Shown here one piece after another: positions 1 through 13,200 of a DNA stretch of 64,000 nucleotides; the stretch's first letter is position 1, and each line of letters begins with the position of its first letter. A program made the position numbers and the translations under genes. Location of the stretch: contig NW_004190397.2 in assembly GCF_000224145.3 (NCBI RefSeq), forward strand, positions 477,196 to 541,195, given 5' to 3'. Source of the stretch: Ciona intestinalis (Eukaryota; Chordata; Ascidiacea; Phlebobranchia; Cionidae). The notes under the pieces were generated by a model. It did no database searches, was not told the origin of the DNA, and saw only the letters and a program-made list of their open reading frames with translations.

Positions 1-303
1 GTTTTATATTTCAGGATTTAAATGCATTTCTTAGTCTAGTTATACTAAAAAGTCAGAAACATCAAAATGACGGGTTAAGTATTTGAGTTGTTTTTCAAGA
101 CTGTGCGGTAACGGTTTATTACAAAACCATAATTAAGGGTTCAAATTTCATTTGACCGCATTTGATATTATTTTACCACATGGTATTTTAATTTGTTTTT
201 AGTTCCCAAAGGTACGCATGCGCAGTAGCGAATAACTTGTTTATCGTATTAGAAATAATTTATGAGTTATTCGTTGTATTTGTTGTGTGGAATTGTAAAA
301 CAT

Positions 304-684
304 AGTAGCGTGGGGTAAGATGGGATACCGTTTGCAACTAAATCTCATATGATGTGTTTTAAACAAATAAAAAACGCTATGGTTGCGAGACTACGGTTAT
401 ATAATTTCGTAAGTATTGAATGTTTACTACCAAATGGGACGAGAAAAGAGGATGAAATGTCCCATCTTACCCCAACTAACTATATAGTAGGGTGGAGAAA
501 GATGGGACACCTTATCATTCTATTTTCTTGTCCCATTTCGTAAAAAAAAACAAAGAAAAATTAAAGAATTATAAAATCGTATCTTCGCGACTCCCATAGA
601 CCGTTGTTAATTGTTTAAAACACGATCAGGATATTTGGATATTATGTGCTAAAGATGTCCCGTCTTCCCCAAGCCTACTATATA
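304..684. mobile_element. Two adjacent MITE-A copies
   Basis: Copy 1 (304-479) and copy 2 (485-684). Both carry the inverted ends (gtggggtaagatggga and tagggtggagaaagatggg; the opposite ends read catcttaccccaac and gtcttccccaagcctacta) and the internal core with gtagtaaacaaagaac-type sequence. TA flanks suggest a Tc1/mariner-type TSD. Confidence 0.75.
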
Positions 685-1084
685 TACCTAACCTAAAAAG
701 GTTTAAAATCGGAACACATACATCGATAATCGTCGTATTTTCGCATTGAGCAATACAGTACTATACATATAGTTACTATTGCGTTTTATCAATACACAAT
801 AAATCAGCGGATACAAACGTACGTCATTGCCCATACATTTCAAGCAATGTACAATATAAAGGAACTGTAATGCCGTCACATACCCTCAACCATTACGATG
901 CCGTATATATGTCTATAACGTGCGGCGGTTCGTGTTATGTATTTTTCAAAATAGAAAGTTTATTAGTAATTTATATACATCTGATGTTGAGTTACATTTT
1001 ACAGTTTTTTTGCCAGTTTTTAGGCAGTTCAAATATATTTTAAAATTTGCTAACTTTTTTAGACAGCTTTTAAGAGTAAAACAT

Positions 1085-1281
1085 ACAGTGGGGTGGGGGA
1101 AGATGGGACACCTTTAGCACAAAATAAATAAATATCCTGGTCGTGTTTTAAACAATTAACAAAGGTCTATGAAAGTCGCGAGGGCAAGGTTTTATAATTC
1201 TTTGAATGTTCTTTGTTTATTACCAAAATGTACGAGAAAATAGAATGAAAAGGTGTCCCATCTTCCCCCATCCTACTATAT
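1085..1281. mobile_element. MITE-A copy
   Basis: A full-length copy of about 197 bp with both TIRs (GTGGGGGAAGATGGGACACC and its inverse) and TA flanks. Confidence 0.85.
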
Positions 1282-1431
1282 GTTACAATTGGCTATACTT
1301 TTAGCTATGCCTGTCTATTTTTGTTAAGACTTATATTTTACAATTTTATCCAACAAATTTCGAAAATATTTTTATAAATTATCGTTAAGTATTGAAAAAT
1401 TGCGCCAGAGGACTCTGTGTTTGTTTCATAG

Positions 1432-1590
1432 TGAGTTGGGGTAAGGTGGTCCATGATTTTATATTGCATTTAGTGGTAAACAAAGAACATTACTAGAATT
1501 ATATAACCGTATCCTCACAAAGCGTTGTTAACTGTTAAAAACACGAATATGAATTCGGTATATTACGTGCTTAAGGTATTTAAAGTTTTA
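1432..1590. mobile_element. Degenerate MITE-A fragment
   Basis: Keeps the left end (gttggggtaaggtgg) and the core tagtggtaaacaaagaacatt, but lacks a recognisable right TIR. Confidence 0.55.
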
Positions 1591-1666
1591 ATTTTATACA
1601 TCAACTGTTTTCTTAACTTTTTTCTATATTATCCTAAGTCTAATTTGACCTGTCCCACGCAAAAAT

Positions 1667-1787
1667 TGACGTCATGCATTTGATGACGTCACAGCGCAAC
1701 CGGGCCAGGTCGCAATTTATTGCAAAACGTTAAAAGCGTCACGCAGCACTTGCCTTGCGTGCGTCATTTCACGTCGCCTTGACGTCA
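1667..1787. promoter_or_regulatory. Cluster of three CRE-like octamers
   Basis: Perfect TGACGTCA palindromes at 1667-1674, 1684-1691 and 1780-1787, in a locally GC-richer segment. TGACGTCA is the CREB/ATF consensus. No gene starts here. The nearest is TENT5, about 5.6 kb downstream, so a distal element is inferred only. Confidence 0.4.
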
Positions 1788-1905
1788 TAATATTAATCAT
1801 TCATCCGGAAAGAAAAAAAAGAAATAGATTGCACGGAAATTAAATATTCGATTTTAAAGCGATGTTCGTTTTAATTTCAATGGTTTAACCGGGTGTGTAA
1901 TGAAA

Positions 1906-2192
1906 TAGTAGGGTGGGGTAAGATAGGACATGCTTTCATTCACTTTTTTCGTCCCATTTGGTAATAAATAAAGAATATTTACAGAAATAAATAATTGTAG
2001 CCTCTGGGGTAATGGGCCAAATCTGGCCTAAATCTCAGGTCTTTACGGACCTCACCCATACAGAATAGGATAGAATCGTAGCCTTGCGAAAAAAAGCTTT
2101 GTAAAATGTCAAAAACACGATCAGTAAATGTGTAATATATGTGCTAACGGTATTCAATCTTAGCCTACCTACAGTACTATACACCAATGTAC
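1906..2192. mobile_element. MITE-A copy interrupted by Repeat-C
   Basis: Left TIR at 1906 and right end near 2192. The middle is split by a Repeat-C unit at about 2006-2074 (ggggtaatgggccaaatctg...cctcacccatacagaat), so Repeat-C can insert into MITE-A. Confidence 0.65.
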
Positions 2193-3295
2193 GCAAGTAT
2201 AAGACTACCAAGTCTGCAGGCTATGAAATTCAATACAGGATTTAAGATGTGTTATTTTGCTATAAACAGACGACCAGCAAGTTACGTATACAGCTTTATT
2301 AAACTTAAACTCTGGATAATTATGTGTTGTTTATAACGCTTAAATACGAAATCAAATGTCAAAAACATTTAAACTAGAGACAAATTTAGACAGACTATTG
2401 TACCTTTTGTATGGGCCCGTTGCAGGCTTTTTAGTTTGAGTGATTTTATTCTTTCTTTTGTCTGAAAGGATTTCGTATTACAATTGCAACACAATCGTTT
2501 GATTGCCCCTTATGCGGCGTTTCCTAGCATATGGTTCTGTTTTGTTTATGCTTTGCTGCGCCGGTGCGATGATTTAAATGCCGTGATTTGAATAAGAGGA
2601 GACATGATGTACTGTTTGGTTTAAATCGGCAGTGTTTTTCTTACTGGAAACCGTGCGGCAGTCAGGCATGTGCTGTGAGAGCCACGCGCCTTTAGACTTA
2701 GATTATGTACATGAATTAAAAAGTCGTGAAAAGTCGAGCATTTCGAGTGCAATCAGGACTGATTTTTAATTATAAAAGCGGCTGAAATCACAATAATCGT
2801 GTAGTTATCGTATGTGTAATTGCTCGGCTCAGGTGCTCGTGCAGCTTTTGTCTGAAATACAATTGAAATTCGATTACCCGGCGGTGCGGGGAGACGTAGC
2901 CGTCACGTTAGTGGCTCTTAATTGGCCGTTTTAATTGCTATACACTTGGCAGGTAAACCGGCATCAAAAAACTGCCAAAAACTGTTTTCAAAATGATTGC
3001 CAAATATTATTGCACACAGCAAACGTTTTGGACTGTTGTAGCGGCAATCTAAACTCGGTTTTAAGAAAAAGTAGCTTTCCTTGGAAACGCTACTGGTATC
3101 CGGTCGGATTATTGCCCTATCACGCATAACATAATGCAAATGTACTGTACCGGTACATCGTGCGGCTGTTTATAGTCTTTGAATGTTTTAAATATATAAG
3201 CTTAATATAATGCATTGTGAACTTAACTGGTTTTCTAGTACAGCGGTTCTTAATTTCTGGTACGTATACCAATATATCAGCTTTTATATTACTTT

Positions 3296-3667
3296 TATAG
3301 TAGGGTGGGGGAAGACGGGACATCTTTAGCATACAACAAATATCCTGATCGTGTTTTAAACAATTAATAACGGTCTATATGAAAGTCGTGACGATACGCT
3401 GTAATATTTTTTAAATGTTCTTTGTTTACTGTGGGCGAGAAAATAGAATGAAAAGGTGTCCCATCTTCCCCCACCCTACTACATTTCCTAAAAATATCTT
3501 TTCATTCTATTTTTTGTCCTTTTTACTAGTAAGCAAAGAATGTTTACAGAATTATATAACGGTAGCCCTGTCACTCTAAAAGAGCGTTGGTAATTGTCAA
3601 AAACACGATCAGGAAATACGGGTTTTAGGTTTTAATATGATATTCCTTTTACCCCGCAGAACTATAG
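3296..3667. mobile_element. MITE-A copy plus degenerate neighbour
   Basis: A full copy at 3296-3482 with both TIRs and a slightly shortened core, followed at 3490-3667 by a second copy that has lost its left end. Confidence 0.75.
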
Positions 3668-4257
3668 GTAGAAAAAGGTTTGAAACCGCCGTCTATTATA
3701 ATTAAGATCGCCATAAATAGTTAACCACAAAGAGCATAGGTACTACCAATTAAATTAGCTTAAAATAGAATGCTTACTGGGAAATTGCACTGCAATTGGT
3801 ATAGGTAAAAAATAACAGTAAAAATTTCGACTTTTAAAGAACAGCTTTTGAAGAATACATAGTACAAATGAAAACTGACAGTAAAAATTCGGCGTTTTAA
3901 ACACAGCTTTTAAAGAATACATATATAGCAACAGACTGTGACATTGTCAGGCGTTTAAAGTTTAAACATTTTTTTTTCTGGTTAATTTCCACAGCACCTG
4001 ACATTTACTGAAACACGGAAAAGCAAACAAAATGCGCTATTCTGGTGAAGACGCCCTTTTTTATTAAACTGGAAGTTAAACTTAAAACCAGTCGTCTCTC
4101 GCTTAAATTTCTCAGCAAATATTCTGATTTTTGTCTGTTGGATGTAGCAATTTTAAATTTAGTTTTGTACTTCTGTTTTAACTTATCTTATTACGACTGT
4201 CGTTTTACCGTTACTGTCAGTCTTTACAATTTTATTTGTACCATTCATAACTTCGAT

Positions 4258-4454
4258 ATATAGTAGAATGTGGGAAGTTAGGACACATTTTAACTCTATT
4301 TTCTCGTTCCATGTGGTAGTAAACAAAGAACATTCAAAGAATTATAAAACTATATGCTCAAGACTCTCATAGACCGTTATTAATTGTTCAAAACACGATC
4401 AGGATATTCGGATATTATGCGCCAAAGGTGTCCCATCTTCCCCCATCTTACTAT
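4258..4454. mobile_element. MITE-A copy
   Basis: A full-length copy. The left TIR is diverged (tagtagaatgtgggaag) and the right TIR is nearly intact (gtcccatcttcccccat). Confidence 0.8.
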
Positions 4455-5514
4455 ACTATATTTAGACATTTGACTTTTTACGCCTATAGCAGAATAATAT
4501 GACTAAACATTCAGCTGTTACAGGTTTATTTATGCAGACTGAATACACTGTACCGTATTATGTTAAACTGAAATCTGTAATTTTTGTGTTGACTGTAATA
4601 TTTTCCGTATTTTTTCCTTGAAATACCAATTCTTATCAGTAGGCTACTAAGTACCGAAAGGTGTTTTACGCGGGGAAACTAACTGTTCAGCTTGAAACTG
4701 ATGTTGTTATGCCATATTAGTAACGCAAATAAAAAATTGTTTAGGGAATTACATTTGATATATAAATTATTCGTTTTGTAGATTTCCGTTTCGGTATCGC
4801 CCCGAAAATATTTTCCACATAGGTAAAAACTAATATAGGGAGTCAGGGACCGCCTTTTATAACATAATTTTGTTAAAACCCTGTTTTATTCGTGTAAAAT
4901 TAATTTTCGAAATATTTGCTAAAAATTTCAACCGTTGTATTAATTCTATATGGGTAACACCAGTACAAAGTTCACGCTAATGAGTTTTTTTAAGAAAATA
5001 TCTGAACGCAAAAATAGCAGACGTTATACTAGACGTTTATTGCCTTATGCATACCAAATACAACAGTTAATGTATGCAGCCGGCGTTTTTGACCCCAGAC
5101 TACAAAAAGAAACCGCAATCTAACGGATCAGTAATTTGACTTGCTATTTTGACAGAACTAGCCAACCGTTAAAATACTTAAGGTCATATATATATATAAA
5201 AGCAAGAACCAGTATTTACAAAACGCTATTATGACTTACAGTCCGTACAGCTTTAATTGTACATACATACATTTTTGTTCTGGTATTTTTAAATTCCGTG
5301 AGTAACTATTTTTAGAACGTAGGCTGGAAAATTACTCATCTCATATTAGGTCATGTACATTTTCCCCAATTAGGGAACTGTAGTTCTATTTAAGAAATCG
5401 CAACCAAGCAGTATCAAGGCATATTGTTTTTCTACCGCAGCGTGTTTCGGTATTAGGGAATCTTTTGTTTCTTTTAGTTGCGTTTTACCCCGCTAGTTCT
5501 CTGTTTCTGTGAGC

Positions 5515-5710
5515 GCTCTCTCTTTTTAGCGGGGAAGGCGGCGCGTCATACAGCGCTTTGTGACGTCACATGCGTGGTACGATTCGTGTTGTAGCGCGCC
5601 TCTAAAAGGACAAGGCACGCTTGGGTAGCTGCTCATTCGATTCAGAAGCGGCTGCTGGCGTTGACTCTCTTGCCAGTATTTAGGTCAGGTTAAGATCAGC
5701 TGCTTTGTGA
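5515..5710 (+). promoter_or_regulatory. Candidate TENT5 promoter region
   Basis: A GC-rich island in an AT-rich region, with CGCG-containing stretches and a perfect TGACGTCA at 5561-5568. A possible 5' UTR donor (CAG|GTTAAG near 5687) could pair with the acceptor ending at 7208. The transcription start cannot be fixed from sequence alone. Confidence 0.3.
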
Positions 5711-7282
5711 CTTGTATTATCGCGTGTATTAATCCTTATTAAAAGGAAGAAGTTCTGTGGGTTTAGAATAGATATATGAAGCCGAAAAGTCAAGATTTTT
5801 GCAATTTTATGATGTATTCAGTTTTACCTGCACCTTTCTAAAAGCGGGCAGTTTGAAGTAATATAAAACGCAAGCTTTACAAGTTCACAGTACTGTTTCT
5901 GCACTAAAAAGCATATGTATGTAATTAGGCTCTAGTTTTTTAAAAATACTATAATTTTGCATACATGTTAGAAACCAGTGAACAAATTAAAACGCATTAG
6001 CACGGAGAAGTTAGTTTCGCCAATACGACAGACTAATACGCGTCTGCTACTTGTGTATACTTCCCAACTGCTTTACCTTATAAGATACTACTTATGAATG
6101 ACTAATCCTTGTCTGCAGCAATATTAGGCCTTGTTTAGCCTAAGCGTTTAGCGCTGGCAAGTTTTTTTTTAAATAAACGTATATAGTTTGCGATTGCGGG
6201 GTCATTTTCTCGTTTATTTTAGCGGAAATATGACCCTCTGTGTATAGCTGTAAAGGTAACTTAATTTAGGTGGTATATGTTTTGTTTCGTATTTGCGCTA
6301 TAACTACTGTTCAAATCAACGCGTTACGACTTTATATTAATTTAGAAACCTGTAATAAATAGATAGGCGAAATATAGCAGCCACATTTAGTATGAAAGTC
6401 GTTCTAACAGGCTAAACGCTATGAATCAATCACTCAAAATTGCGCAATCGTTTGCAATTTAAATTGCATTGGAGACAGAAACAGACTGCTCGGTGCGTCA
6501 CAATGCTATATTTGTTACGTTCCACAGCCTTTATTACGACAACAAATAAGGCATTGTTATAGACTATATAGAGTTTGTTAGCTAACAAAAGACAGGTACT
6601 GGTATTGGCTTTCAAAGCGAAACAAAAAAAAACGTAGGTACTGAGTCGTGCTGCTTATTTTTAGTCGCTATTACTAAGTATCTTTGAGCGCTAGTAGTGG
6701 TACAAGTACCTGCAGTCTTGAAAAGCAGTTGCATTCGCTAAATTTCGCAATGTCGGTGACATTTCAAAGTGCAGTCAGCCATAGGAACTGTAACGGCGTT
6801 TTGTAAGCAAAGAATCGAATCCTTTTTGGCCCGGCAAGAGTTTTTTTGCGCATGGCTGAAGAGACGCGTTTCTATTTGACTGCGCAGTTTTGTAGTGTTA
6901 TGTAACCGATTTAACTAGTTAATATAACTTAACAATAACGTAACTTGTGTTTATCTCTTTGAATATGGCAACGAAAACCATGTTTATTAATACAGTGTAA
7001 CAAAAGAGAAGGGAATTAGCAACAAAACGACAGTCGTTATTAAAACACGCTACTAAAACTACTTATATAAAAGCGTGGCTATTAAACCCACAGTTCAGTA
7101 TAATGAACTCATATGTTGAATTTAATTAAAAAAAAACACATAAAAAATAGGAAAAAGTGTGTGTAAGACTTAAAGCGTACAGTTTTTATTAAACATGTTC
7201 TTTTACAGATTGCTTAGGCCTAACGTAGGCTGTCTAGTAACCAATCTAAAGTTAGTGCAATATTGTTTCTACTATCATCAAA

Positions 7283-10200
7283 ATGGACACGTCAGTGACC
7301 TCTAGACACCAAAAGGTCGCAAAAAAGGTCATGAACCCGAGTGCTAAGCGCTATAAGCTCTTGGACTACCGTGGCGTTTCCAGACTGGCAGAGGTTATGG
7401 AAGCAACTGTTCCTATTCATGGTGTAGGAAATTTTCCTACACTACAAATTAGCCCAAGCGAGCTAGTGCAGGTAAAATATGTGTTTTTTATTACCTTTTT
7501 AAATTAAACCTTTTTTAATTGGTTTATTTTTATAAAAATTCGTATATTTTAGTTTGGTTTTGAGGGTATTGCAAACAAAATTTGTTTTTTAACTTTTTTT
7601 GCAAAATTTGTTTTTTACCTTTTTTATTCTCTATTAATTGTTTTTTTCGGCGGCAATAGACCGACTCTGGTCTAAAAAAATCTCGGGGTTTCTTGGCATG
7701 TTTCGCTGTAGGGCGTCACTTATTTATAACAGAATTATAATGTATTTTGATATATGGTATACGGTATTTAATTTTCTTAATCCATATGTTTGTACTGTTA
7801 AACCTATCGCCAGTACTTTTCGTTTTATTTACGCAACGCGTGGTAAAGTTTAGACGCCAACATTTAAACAATGCGTCCCACCAAGGCGCCTGCCATTTGC
7901 ACAGCTTTGCACTCTGAACTGCAAACAAAACAGCTTCTAAAACCTAATAACCTTTGTCACAGATGGTGTGTGAACGACTGGAAAGTTACGGCGTCAAAGT
8001 ACAGAACGTGCGGTTGAATGGTAGCGCCGCAACGCACGTACTTTCTCAGCAAACAGCTCCGACATACAAAGACTTAGACTTGATTTTCACTGTCGAGACG
8101 CCCTCGAATGAACTGCAAAACAACAGCAATTCAAACAATTCCACTGCCACTGAAAAGCGGAAATCAGACGAGCACCAGCGTCGCCGCAAACGCCAATCTT
8201 CTGAAGCGACAAAAACTCGACCAAGCTCCCTACCGAGCACTGTACGGCGACGGCACCTAAAACCAGACGATAAATACTCCGAAGATTTATCTCTATTAGA
8301 AGATAGCGGCTACACTAGCAGTGGGTCCTCCGTTTCAAGCGCTCCTGTTTCCCCTTCTGCGTCCGCATCTTTCATCCAAGACTCTCTGGAATCAAGAACT
8401 AACTTCCGATCTCGGACTCGATCTTTAGAGTCCACATCTTCGTCCACGTCTTCTCTCATTTCCTCCCAGCCTCCGAAACGAGAGGAGGAGCAAAAGTCTC
8501 CTTTTACCTCCTACCACCCCATCCAACATCAAAACCAGTCTTCCTGGCAGAAAATAAAAGATTCTGTCATGGAAATCCTTCTAGAACTTCTTCCCGAAGG
8601 AGTAGTACGTAGCAACATGACAAGCGTGGTGTTAGGAACTGCCTACGTCCAGAAAATGGTCAAAGTCGCAAATGATTCGGACAAATGGAGCTTAATTTCA
8701 CTCAACAATAATTCGGGTAAGCTTTTGTGTAACAAACTAAACAAACAGATATATATTATATTATAGTAGGGTGGGGTAATATGAAATATTTCGTTCTATT
8801 TTTCGTCCCATTTGGTAGTAAACAAAGAACATTCAAAGAATTATAAAACTATACCCTCACGACCGCAATAGACCGTTGTTAATTGTCTAAAACACCATAC
8901 GGATGTTTGGATATTCTGTATTTAGGTGCTTACGGTATCCCATTTTACCCCACACTACTGTTGCCCCTGCTTCATCAATAAAATAACCTAGATTTGTTTT
9001 CTCCTTTTAAGTACCTTATTTTATTTAGCAGTTTGCTTGAAAAGTGCTATTTATTATTAATATAGCATGTTATGCTAGTATTTAAGTTATCTAAGAAAAT
9101 GATTTTACACTTTTTCAACCAATTTTTATGTTGTATTAATTTTTTTAATTTGTTATAAATTTCGCAAAAAATACGTAAAAACGTTGGTATTTTAGTAAGA
9201 ATGTAACTGCCGAAATGTACACACAATGGGACTGGCATCACAGAACGCCGGTTTTCGTAAAATTATTAATGAATGCATTCATTTATAACCCGGCGTTTTT
9301 TCCTAGTTGTTTTAGCATCATCTGGCATTTGTATTGAATTAATGGGACCCGTTTTTCCTAATTCGGGATAGCAGAACGACTCACTATTTTTTACTAACCA
9401 TGATATTGGAAAACGGTTTTTAAATTTTTTACCGCCCGAAAACGCTTCGTATATCAGAAAACTTTACACAAAAAAACGCTGGGTGTAATTTCCCACAAAA
9501 AATATGCGTTCATTTTTCGTCCTTTTACCATAATTTTATTGTTACATATTGAGTAGTAAAAAAATATTATTTACAGAAATAAATAACCGTATCATAAGGC
9601 TCGTTAGTAACTGTTAAAAACGAAAGCGTTGTTAATTGTTAAAACACAATCTGGAAATATGGGATTTAGGTGCTAACAGTATCCATCTTACCCCACATTA
9701 ATATCTATCTAATCTGAACGTTGTTAATTGGTAAAAACACGATAAAAAAGCATTGTTAATTGTTAAAACACGATCAAGAAATATGGGATTTAGGTTCTTA
9801 CGATATCCCATCTTACCCCCTAGTAATATCCATTCTAACCGTTGTTGATTGTAAAAAAACATGATAAAAAATATAGCATTTAATTATCTTAGGTGCTAAC
9901 AATATCCCATCTTACCCCACAGTAATAACCATTCTAATCGTACAGAACCTTAACGGCTAATCCAAGGACACAGTATACCTGCCGGCAATGTTTATTGTTA
10001 TTCATATTATCACTTGCCATGTATCGTGTACGCCCGTAAGCCATTCAAATTTGCTCAATCGATTTTAAATATGACCTTGTTTCGTATGTCTCGTCCTTTA
10101 TGCGCGCTGTCGAGACGATACATTATTTCAGCGGGTGATACAAAAAATATTTGAATTTTTTTTTGTCGTCCCGTTTTGTAGCAAACAACGGTTATTTACA

Positions 10201-13200
10201 TAATTATATTATAAGCCTATTCTCGCGCGTTTAAAGAACATTGTTAACTGTTAAAAACATTTGTATTAAGAAGGACAACGTTTGGCCTATTGTGTTAATA
10301 CGTACAGCCTACAAAGTCTATATTTGTCCAGCTGAAACAGGCCTCCCAAAAGTTAAACTAACCTTTTAAAAAATGCATTATGTTTTCGAGGGTTTTTCTT
10401 TTTTGTAGTTTGAAATGCCGAAAATATAAAATGTTGCAAATTTTTCGTTATTTTTTATTTTTGAATGATAATACCTTGATGTCATAAAATTATGTAGTTA
10501 TAGTCAAGATATTTTTTTTATCTCACGCTCACCGCTAGACTAGAGAATATGGGTTCGAGGCTCACGCTGCTGTTATTTTGCGCGTACGTGTCCAACGGCA
10601 GTTGTTCACGTGGGTCTTTATGTAATATTTAATTTTAAACTATCAGCCGTACGTAATAATGTATGCGTATAAAACAGAAATAGAACACCAGTGTTATAAC
10701 GACTGTCGTTGCCCCGCCACGCGGAGATAAATAAGTTGCATTCATTCATCTATTCGATTTTTTCACTAAAAAGTTTCCGGACCATGCCATTCATTTTACT
10801 TTGCGACCGCACAACAAAAGAGTATTGTGACGTCATAAACATATATTGTCACGCATAAGGTTTAAATCCCAGCAAACTAAACCAGCGAGGTTTTCACACA
10901 CACAGAACCAATTGTGTGACCGTCAAAACCAGCAATTTTAGAGTCATTTTAAACCGTATAACAGTAATCGCGTAATGAACATGCTTTAGCAGTCTCGATA
11001 GTATTTGACCCGCAAAATCGGCTCGTTTTTAGTGGTTATTGGCAAAAACCGCTAAAATTACGAGTTAAAATAAAGCAAATTTTTAAACCCTATTTTTACC
11101 GGCCATATTACCTACATTTGAAAATTTCCTGGTAAATCGATCGCTATTGTGTATTGTGCCGATATTCAGTAGGCCTATTATATTAACTTTTAAAATACAA
11201 ATTTGTAAAACAAGAATGCTAAAACCAAAACGTAAACTGCGCTAAAACTGTTTAAAATGCAACTATAATAACGTTTTTTTTTTGACTTAGCAAATACGGT
11301 ACAGAATCACTAAAAATGGGCAACAACGAAAATATATGCCACAAAACGATAGCAGTTAAAACACGCTTATTATTAAAACATATGTAATTACGTTTGTATA
11401 ATGCTTTTAATTTGTAAGTATTTAAAACCGAAATTTTTTCCATTTTGAAAAAAAAAGTATACAAAAAAAAGTTAAAAACTTGTTATGTGTTTTTACATAC
11501 TAATTCTTAAGTTTAAAGCATAGCTGTTCACGCACGATCGAACCTGGAACCAATTTGCGGGTAATGTTTAATCGGGCGTAACCTGGCGTAGTGAAGCGTA
11601 ACGACTTTACCAGTTCGAACCAAACGCTGCAATGACTTTTAAAACTGGGTTATCGCCACAATAAATTGTCCTTAGTGCCTCTGGCTTAAGTTAACGTTTA
11701 GAAACGGTCGGATTACACCGAATTTTGCAGTAATTCAGAACTATGGAGTATGTAGCGAATTGTGGTTTTACCGGTTAAGTTAGCCGACTGCCCGACTGTA
11801 TATTTATGAAATACACTTAATCTGCTGCCGGCCAAAAAGGCTTAATCACGCACGGAGAAATACGTCTCTTCATAGCAAATTTTTCGGTTCGAATAAGATT
11901 TTTCAAACCGTTTGCAGAGTTGTACATAGCGATTATAATCGCTTATTGCTGTATAATATTACAGCAAAAACACGCATATAGATAAAATGTTAATAACCGT
12001 TTAAAGTCCGTTTTGACACATTTCGCTCCGTATTTATTAATCGTACGTATATATTAGGCAACATTTAAGTAGTAATTATCTCTTGCCCAAACCAAAATAG
12101 GCTAACAATTAATAATTATAGTAATTGACACCTAAACCAATTTTTAAAGCGTTTTTGGTACATTTTTAATTTGTTATAACTATATTCTTAACAACTGTTA
12201 TAATATATTGGTATATAGGATTCCCTTGTAACTTAATACTACGTAAATACTAAGCTATTTTGAAACTTATTACTATTTTCAAGCGTTTTGGGGCATTTAT
12301 AAATTATATATATAGTGGAATGGGAAAAATGGGACAGCTTTTCGTTGTGTTTTCTCGTCCCATTTGGTAGTAAACAAAGAACATTCAAAGAATTAAAAAA
12401 CCGTATCCTCACAACCCCCATGTACCGTTGTTAATTGTTTGAAACACGATCGGGATATTTGGATATTATGTGCTAAAGGTGCCCCATCTTCCCCCACCCT
12501 GCTATACTTAAAAACTGTTATGCGATATTGGTATATAATATAAGAATGGCTTATAGCTTAACACTGCGTAAATATGGAGCTATTTTACCTTTTATGCTCT
12601 GTAAACACACTTAAGCGTCTCTGTTTTATCAAGCAATGTACATACTGTTTTTCCGGTAGGCTGTACTGGAATATTTTATATTTAACAACTGTGACTCTAT
12701 TGACACGTTATGTTCAATTTCGTATTAACTATTTGTTAATTGTTTAAAACACGATCGGGACATTTGGGACTAAAGGGGGTTGTACACAGTATCCGAAAAT
12801 TTTCCGTTTTGTCCGGATTTGCTGCCGCATGCGGAACTCGGTAATGGGTTTGCATACGACTTCGCAAGGAAATTCGCATGGCGGATACTGTGTACAGCCA
12901 CCTTTAGGTGCTAACGGTATCCCATCTTACCCTACAGTACTGTATGTGATAGTAGGGTGGGGGAAGATGAGACACCTTTAGCACATAATATCCAAATATT
13001 CTGATCGCGTTTAAACAATTAACAACGGTATATGGGAGTTGTGAACATACGGTTTAATAATTTTTTAAATATTCTTTGTTCACTACCAAATGGGACGAGG
13101 AAGTAGAGTAAAAATTTGTCCCAACTTCCCTCACACTACTAAATATTTTCAAAGGGTATTTTTGAATCTGTTTTATTAGCTATAACTAAGGAAATTACAG

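Larger units (their letters stand above)
2193..7200. other. Gene-free region upstream of TENT5
   Basis: Apart from the MITE-A copies and the candidate promoter listed separately, I see no coding exons. Short open frames here (for example 2918-3139, 4045-4263) lack family similarity and splice context. Confidence 0.6.
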
